DNA from: Streptomyces ficellus
GTDB taxonomy: Bacteria; Actinomycetota; Actinomycetes; Streptomycetales; Streptomycetaceae
Assembly (NCBI RefSeq): GCF_009739905.1
Contig: NZ_CP034279.1
Span: 62,001 to 126,000 of the forward strand
Length of the DNA stretch: 64,000 nt
Direction of reading: 5' to 3'
Under the pieces are notes generated by a model, which was given only the letters and a program-made list of their open reading frames with translations, was not told the DNA's origin and did not search any database. This document shows, piece by piece, positions 60,298 to 64,000 of the stretch (the stretch's first letter is position 1; every line of letters starts with the position of its first letter). Position numbers and translations under genes: made by a program.

Positions 60298-60348
60298 CGG
60301 CCGGGCAGCGCCCCGCACGGCGAGAACCGCGCCGCCGCTGCCCGGCCG
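60298..60348. terminator. long hairpin between Asp23 and DUF6381 genes
   Basis: Arms of 13 bp, 60298-60310 (CGGCCGGGCAGCG) and 60336-60348, around a 25-nt loop. It lies between convergent genes, likely a two-way terminator. Confidence 0.75.
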
Positions 60349-60369
60349 CCACCTGTCCGACCCGACCCG

Positions 60370-60558
60370 TCACATCGGGTCGACGTTCCCGCCCGCGATG
60401 TCGCGCTCCTTCTCGCTCTGCTCCTTGAGCCGGTGCGCCTTGTCCCGCAGCCGCTTGCCCTCCTGCGGGTCGGTCGCGCGTTCCGCCGCCTGCTCCAACT
60501 CCTGCGCCTTGGCGCGCATCTGGTGGATCCGGCTGCTGGGTTCGTCCGCCATGCTCAT
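60370..60558 (-). CDS. DUF6381 family small protein
   Basis: A 62-residue, highly charged helical protein: ADEPSSRIHQMRAKAQELEQ, AAERATDPQEGKRLRDKAHRLKEQSEKERDIAGG. The first part looks like a coiled coil. Many Streptomyces genomes carry copies near stress genes; the function is unknown. Two ATGs (60558 and 60552) are possible; AGG is eight bases before the first. It converges on the Asp23 gene. Confidence 0.85.
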   Translation of the reverse strand: MSMADEPSSRIHQMRAKAQELEQAAERATDPQEGKRLRDKAHRLKEQSEKERDIAGGNVDPM

Positions 60559-60734
60559 GTTTCACGCCTGCTTTCCGTTGCGTACCGTCCGGGGTGCTCG
60601 AAGCCGGGCGCAACCAGACAAACAGAGCCCTCCGCCCTTCGCATCCCGGAGGGTCACGTACGGTCACCGGGCGTGCGGCTCCTCGTCGGGGGTAACGGAA
60701 GCTGAGGCGGACCTACCTGAGTTGGGGGTTGGTG

Positions 60735-61286
60735 ATGGCGCGGACCGTGCTGCGCGACAAGACGGTGCCGGACGGGCGGGGACGGTCCCGGTGGGGCCGG
60801 GCGGCGGCCATGCTGCTGGCCTTCGTGGCGATGGTGGGCTTCGCCGTGGTGCTGGCCCGGTTGACCCTGGAACCGTCGGCCGCCTCGGAGTCCCTGACAC
60901 ACAGCAACCTGCGTCCGGGTGACTCGATCCGCGACTACCTGTCGCAACCCGCCTTCCGGGACACGGTCAAGCAGCTCGGCGGCAACATCGTGCTGGGCAT
61001 CCCGTTCGGCGTCCTGCTGCCGGTGCTGGTGCCCCGCGCACGCGGTCTTCTGCGGGTGGCGGTGGTCACCGCCCTGGTGATGCTGTCGGTCGAGCTCGTC
61101 CAGGGCGCCCTCATCACCGGGCGGGCCTTCGACATCGACGACGTACTGCTCAACACGACGGGCGCGCTGCTCGGCTACCTGCTGATCGGCCGCCGGCTCG
61201 GCCGGGCCGTCCACCCGCGGCGCAGCCACTGGTGGCACCGCTTCACCCGGCGGCCGTCGAGGACACCGGCCAAGCACACCGACTGA
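60735..61286 (+). CDS. VanZ family membrane protein
   Basis: A 183-residue VanZ-like protein with four to five membrane segments: AAAMLLAFVAMVGFAVVLA, GNIVLGIPFGVLLPVLV, VVTALVMLSVELVQGAL and LLNTTGALLGYLLIG. The family motif is GNIVLGIPFG and SVELVQ...FDIDDVLLNTTGALLG. VanZ proteins can give low-level teicoplanin resistance, but most actinobacterial ones have no known role. ATG 60735 has GGGGG six bases upstream; TTG and GTG starts just before it are possible. A strong hairpin follows. Confidence 0.9.
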   Translation: MARTVLRDKTVPDGRGRSRWGRAAAMLLAFVAMVGFAVVLARLTLEPSAASESLTHSNLRPGDSIRDYLSQPAFRDTVKQLGGNIVLGIPFGVLLPVLVPRARGLLRVAVVTALVMLSVELVQGALITGRAFDIDDVLLNTTGALLGYLLIGRRLGRAVHPRRSHWWHRFTRRPSRTPAKHTD

Positions 61287-61290
61287 GGGC

Positions 61291-61317
61291 GCCGGGCGCC
61301 GATCGGGGGCGCCCGGC
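61291..61317. terminator. hairpin between VanZ and phospholipase genes
   Basis: Perfect 10-bp arms GCCGGGCGCC (61291-61300) and GGCGCCCGGC (61308-61317) with a 7-nt loop, five bases after the VanZ stop. Both convergent genes may use it. Confidence 0.85.
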
Positions 61318-61334
61318 CGGCCCACGCCGCTGCG

Positions 61335-61841
61335 TCAGAAGAACGCCGGGTCACCCGCGACGTTGACGGCCACGAAGTACGCCCGCGCCGCGTTCACGCA
61401 GTTGAAGTGAGCCAGCGGCGTGTAGGAGGTGTCCTGGCAGACCCGCTCCATCTCGGTGCGGAACCGGCCGTCGATCCAGTTCTTGGTCTCGCGGGTGGGG
61501 TCGAGCGCCAGTCCGTGGTTGGCCCCGTAGTTGCGGTACCCGAAGTCGTGCTGGACGCAGGCCGGGCGGAAGACCTCGCTGTACGGGGCGTAGCCGGTGG
61601 GTACGGAGCAGCCGTCGGTGCTCCAGTCGAACGGCTCCACGCGCGGCGTGCGGGCGAAGTCCCGGTACGTGAGGTTCATGATCCGGTCCGCCTCCTCCCG
61701 GAGGGTCGCTTCGGCGACGACGGGGAAGAGGGTGTCGGCGGTGTCGGCGGCACTGGTGCCGGCCGCGGCGATCACGCCGCTCAGGGCGGTGGTGGTGACG
61801 AACGCGAGCGCGGCGGCGGTGGAGCGGAGCTTCCGGCGCAT
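61335..61841 (-). CDS. secreted phospholipase A2
   Basis: A 168-residue secreted PLA2 of the prokaryotic type. Residues 1-32 form a Sec signal (KLRSTAAALAFVTTTALSGVIAAAG, ending near SAA). The catalytic helix CVQHDFGYRNYG holds the His-Asp pair, with DGCSVPTGYAPYSEVFRPA before it for calcium binding. It would release the sn-2 fatty acid from phospholipids outside the cell. The conserved Cys pairs (four Cys) form disulfides. ATG 61841 has GGAGG four bases upstream. Confidence 0.93.
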   Translation of the reverse strand: MRRKLRSTAAALAFVTTTALSGVIAAAGTSAADTADTLFPVVAEATLREEADRIMNLTYRDFARTPRVEPFDWSTDGCSVPTGYAPYSEVFRPACVQHDFGYRNYGANHGLALDPTRETKNWIDGRFRTEMERVCQDTSYTPLAHFNCVNAARAYFVAVNVAGDPAFF

Positions 61842-62003
61842 CAGGCCTCCAGGTGGTCGGTCGTGGGCGGAGGGAGCCCGCCCAGGACTGCAACGACCGG
61901 CCGGAAGGGAGGTTGCTGAAGATCCCCCGGTACGCCGAACGGCACACGGGGGGAGGAATACGCCGGGTGGGCGGCCGGCCGTCGCTCCGGCCGCCGGCGC
62001 GGG

Positions 62004-62378
62004 TCAGATGCGCCAGCCGCGCAGCCGGTCGGCCGCCTGGTAGACGGTCGTCTTCGCCGCCTGGATGTCGCGGACCAGCTCCACGAGGGCGCCGTACGGG
62101 GCGTCGATGCCCTCGCCGGAGGCGTGCATGTAGGCGACGGCGACCTGGCAGGCGTACAGGGAGTTGCGGTGGGGCAGCGGCTGAAGGCGCACGAGCGTGT
62201 GCAGGAGGGCGGCCGCGCGCCAGGCGGGGTCGGGTTCGGCCGTCGTGGGGCGCGGGATGCGGGTCTTGTGCCGGGCGACGGCCGCGACGAGCGCGGAGTA
62301 GTCGGCGACGGACACGTCCTCGGGGACCGCCTGCTCCTGTACGTCGAGGAGCCAGGGGACGTCGATGTAGAGCGCCAT
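62004..62378 (-). CDS. Fic/Doc-like toxin component, catalytic motif degenerate
   Basis: A 124-residue protein in a type II toxin-antitoxin layout. VADYSALVAAVARHK and AAALLHTLVRLQPLPHRNSLYACQVAV match the outline of Doc (VxDY..L..A.AR, then AAxLLHxLV..HPFxDGNKRxA). The Fic motif HxFx(D/E)GNKR is replaced by QPLPHRNSL, so the catalytic His, Asp/Glu, Gly and Arg are lost; only Asn remains. It may be an inactive or diverged toxin. ATG 62378 overlaps the stop of the antitoxin gene (TGATG). Confidence 0.75.
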   Translation of the reverse strand: MALYIDVPWLLDVQEQAVPEDVSVADYSALVAAVARHKTRIPRPTTAEPDPAWRAAALLHTLVRLQPLPHRNSLYACQVAVAYMHASGEGIDAPYGALVELVRDIQAAKTTVYQAADRLRGWRI

Positions 62379-62635
62379 CAGGCGGCCGCGCCTCCCTGCC
62401 GGTCCTCGGCTCCCCGCAGATCCTCGGCCCGGGGCATCTCGTCGGGGAAGGCCTCGTCGAACTCGGCGCGATGGGCCTCACCCCAGGAGACGGCGTAGCG
62501 GACGAACTGTCGCCGCTGCCGCTCCCGGAGGGGCAGGTCGTGGACGTACTGCTTGAGTGACTTGCCTTCGGCGGCCGCCGCGGCGCGGACCTCCTCCAGC
62601 TCCTCGTCGGTGAAGGTGATGTTCAAGGACGGCAT
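62378..62635 (-). CDS. ribbon-helix-helix antitoxin
   Basis: An 85-residue antitoxin. LNITFTDEELEEVRAAAAAEGKSLKQYVHDL (about 3-34) fits a ribbon-helix-helix DNA-binding domain; the tail (ERQRRQFVRYAVSWGEAHRAEFDEAF and a Gly/Ala end) probably binds the toxin. ATG 62635 is close to GAGG, so a leaderless start may be used. A perfect 19-bp palindrome lies 8-26 bp upstream. It likely represses its own operon with the toxin gene, which starts in its stop codon. Confidence 0.85.
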   Translation of the reverse strand: MPSLNITFTDEELEEVRAAAAAEGKSLKQYVHDLPLRERQRRQFVRYAVSWGEAHRAEFDEAFPDEMPRAEDLRGAEDRQGGAAA

Positions 62636-62641
62636 ACCTCG

Positions 62642-62661
62642 ATGGTACCTAGTAGGTACCA
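62642..62661 (-). promoter_or_regulatory. antitoxin operator and leaderless -10
   Basis: TGGTACCTAGTAGGTACCA (62643-62661) is a perfect 19-bp palindrome around a central G. On the minus strand TACCAT (62642-62647) inside it lies six bases before the ATG, as a leaderless -10. Binding here would block transcription. Confidence 0.8.
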
Positions 62662-62770
62662 GACCGGCCAGGGGTCCCGGCAGCGCGACAAGCGCGTCCA
62701 GGTCGCCTCCACGGGTCGCGGCGAGGAACTCCACCGTTGCCGCGCGGCGGCCCGCGGGGTGCGCTCCGGC

Positions 62771-63256
62771 TCAAGCGGGGTGCCCCGGGGAGAGGTCGGC
62801 GACGTCACCGAACATGACGAGCGGGGGCCGCCCGGGCGCTTTCGGAGACGCCTCGACGGGGTCCAGGAGGAACCCGACATGGTCCCCGCCCTCGATCTGG
62901 TCCTGCACATGGCCGACGAACCAGGCGCAGGCGTCGGTCAGTACGGGCGCGTCGCCGTGGCCGTGGCGCCAGGCGACCCGCTGGAACTTGTCGACCTCGT
63001 CACCGGTCTCGCCGCCGAACAGCCGGGCGACGTCGAGCTGTTCGCGGTGGAGGAGGTGCACGGCGAGGTGGGTGGCTCGGCGTGCCACCCGGTAGGTCCG
63101 GTTGGCCTTGGACAGCCAGACGGTGAACCGGGGCGGCTGGATCGAGCACTGGGAAGCGAATCCGACGAGACAGCCGGCCCGCTCCCCGCCGGCCACGGCT
63201 GTCACGACGTACATCGGGTAGTCCAGCAGGTCACTGAACGCATCGAGTTCGGCCAC
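62771..63256 (-). CDS. flavin reductase family protein
   Basis: A 161-residue FMN-binding split-barrel protein. YPMYVVTAVAGGERAGCLVGFASQCSIQPPRFTVWLSKANRTYRVARRATHLAVHLL follows the flavin reductase domain pattern (xxxVTxx....GxxxxS..S..PP...V). It probably binds FMN or reduces it with NAD(P)H for a partner enzyme. GTG 63256 has no Shine-Dalgarno; TAGGGT lies six bases upstream (63263-63268), so a leaderless mRNA is likely. Nearby genes give no partner. Confidence 0.88.
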   Translation of the reverse strand: MAELDAFSDLLDYPMYVVTAVAGGERAGCLVGFASQCSIQPPRFTVWLSKANRTYRVARRATHLAVHLLHREQLDVARLFGGETGDEVDKFQRVAWRHGHGDAPVLTDACAWFVGHVQDQIEGGDHVGFLLDPVEASPKAPGRPPLVMFGDVADLSPGHPA

Positions 63257-63262
63257 GGGACG

Positions 63263-63268
63263 ACCCTA
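63263..63268 (-). promoter_or_regulatory. leaderless -10 for the flavin reductase gene
   Basis: TAGGGT on the minus strand, six bases before GTG 63256, matches the common leaderless promoter form. Confidence 0.55.
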
Positions 63269-63348
63269 GCCCCGCGCGGCCGGAATCCGCGACCGCCCCG
63301 TCCCGCTTCGGCGCGGAGCGGGGCAGGGCGGGCGGTGGGTTCCGGGCG

Positions 63349-63753
63349 TCAGCGCACCCAGATGTTCATGACGGGCGAGACGACGCGCTTGCGGCTGTCG
63401 ACGAGGCGCAGCTTGTTGTGGCCCTTCATGCCCAGCATGACGCGCATGCTGTACGTGGAGCGGGACGTGGTGTTCATCGAGGCGGGGAGCGACACCCAGC
63501 GCTTGCCCTGCTTCTGCTGGAGGGTGACCTTGCTGCCGGGCCGCAGGCCGGTCACCACGCCGCGGATGCGGAACTGCTGCCAGGCTCTGACGCTCTTCGC
63601 CGTGACCTTGGCCGACGCACTGAGGGCGGTGCCCGCCACCGGCTTCTTCGGCGCGGAGGCCGGGGACGAGACCGCGACGGCGGTGCCGACCGAGCCGGCG
63701 ATGAGCGCGGCGGCGGAGATTCCGGCGCCCCAGGTACGTGCGAACTGACCCAT
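63349..63753 (-). CDS. secreted protein of unknown function
   Basis: A 134-residue protein with a Sec signal (FARTWGAGISAAALIAGSVGTAVAV, then SSPASA at about residues 29-34). The mature part is a short beta-rich domain (VRAWQQFRIRGVVTGLRPGSKVTLQQKQGKRWVSLPASMNTT) like small cell-surface proteins. No enzyme motif. ATG 63753 with GGGAGA nine bases upstream is chosen; the in-frame extension to 63834 looks like leader. Upstream bases 63754-63850 are AT-richer than the rest and likely hold the promoter. Confidence 0.78.
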   Translation of the reverse strand: MGQFARTWGAGISAAALIAGSVGTAVAVSSPASAPKKPVAGTALSASAKVTAKSVRAWQQFRIRGVVTGLRPGSKVTLQQKQGKRWVSLPASMNTTSRSTYSMRVMLGMKGHNKLRLVDSRKRVVSPVMNIWVR

Positions 63754-63856
63754 TGCTATGTCTCCCAAGCGTAGGGGGGTGGCTTCAGCGGGCTCACCAT
63801 AAGCACGTAGGTCGATAACCGGATTATTCGACACGAACCAGATAATCCATCCAGCG

Positions 63857-64000
63857 TCAGCCCCAGTGCTGGGAGTAGTGCGCCTGGAGGCGGTGACGGT
63901 CGATGCGCCCCGCGAAGAGCCAGCGGGTGGCGATCAGGCCGAGCAGGCTCACCCCGATGACGGCCAGCCCCGGAACGATGCGCCGCCCCTCGACGACGAC
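63857..64000 (-). CDS. membrane protein, C-terminal end (partial)
   Basis: The 3' end of a gene that starts beyond the window: 47 codons and TGA at 63857-63859. The visible part has one membrane segment (IVPGLAVIGVSLLGLIATRWLFAG) and a short basic tail (RIDRHRLQAHYSQHWG). It could be the last helix of a transporter or a small membrane protein; nothing more can be said. Confidence 0.6.
   Translation of the reverse strand, partial: VVVEGRRIVPGLAVIGVSLLGLIATRWLFAGRIDRHRLQAHYSQHWG

Noticed and set aside
1..64000. tRNA, rRNA, CRISPR, integrase or prophage genes
   Set aside because: No cloverleaf-like, repeat-spacer or integrase sequences were recognised on either strand.

Overview
The window is high-GC (roughly 70-75 percent) actinobacterial chromosome, almost certainly Streptomyces. 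Supporting signs are the strong third-position GC bias, frequent GTG and TTG starts, ATGA/GTGA start-stop overlaps, several leaderless promoters (a -10 hexamer about 6 nt before the start codon), and families typical of the genus: DUF1272, DUF6381, DUF3040, DUF5914-type Rieske, LitR/LitS with a carotenoid cluster, a maltokinase-cap-like protein and paired CrcB proteins. No rRNA, tRNA, CRISPR array, integrase or origin was recognised. About 64 protein genes are supported; those at both window edges are partial.

Layout. 1-13.7 kb is mixed housekeeping and stress genes: a monooxygenase end, a TetR/SDR divergent pair around a perfect 20-bp palindrome, an exported PHP-domain protein with a propeller tail, an ABC-F protein whose promoter encloses a second palindrome, a secreted SLT-domain protein, a PRC-barrel protein, a DUF2470 protein behind an iron box, a variant inositol-phosphatase-like protein and two CrcB fluoride channels. 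13.8-15.4 kb looks like one IS5-family element with a frameshifted transposase and a YdcF-like passenger gene. 15.5-25 kb holds an FAD oxidoreductase, an ArsR-MFS operon, a coupled pair of bacterial PH-domain membrane proteins, a TetR regulator, a nucleotidyltransferase and an acyltransferase open in frame into an Imm49 immunity domain.

25-39 kb is a light-response and carotenoid island: litS (ECF sigma), litR (MerR/B12-type regulator), phr (photolyase) with an overlapping SDR gene, an MMPL transporter, the coupled operon crtI-crtB-Rieske, and convergent crtY-crtU. These genes would make phytoene, desaturate it to lycopene, cyclise it and convert the rings to aromatic isorenieratene-type ends. 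Photolyase repairs light damage under the presumed same control. No crtE (GGPP synthase) is in the window. A GTAC-N16/17-TGCATCCG motif about 65-70 nt before both MMPL and crtI may be a shared promoter.

39-53 kb is ordinary accessory content, then a 1558-residue protein of unknown function and a coupled three-gene cassette: small protein, sigma-like factor, and a Sel1/TPR-IclR fusion with a Pro-Ala linker. 53-64 kb has archease facing RtcB (RNA repair), a cap-less alpha/beta hydrolase, an S41 peptidase, a winged-helix protein, a cold-shock protein with a palindrome-rich leader, an Asp23 protein, VanZ, a secreted phospholipase A2, and a toxin-antitoxin pair whose Fic/Doc-like toxin lacks the usual catalytic residues. 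Many convergent pairs share clear hairpin terminators.
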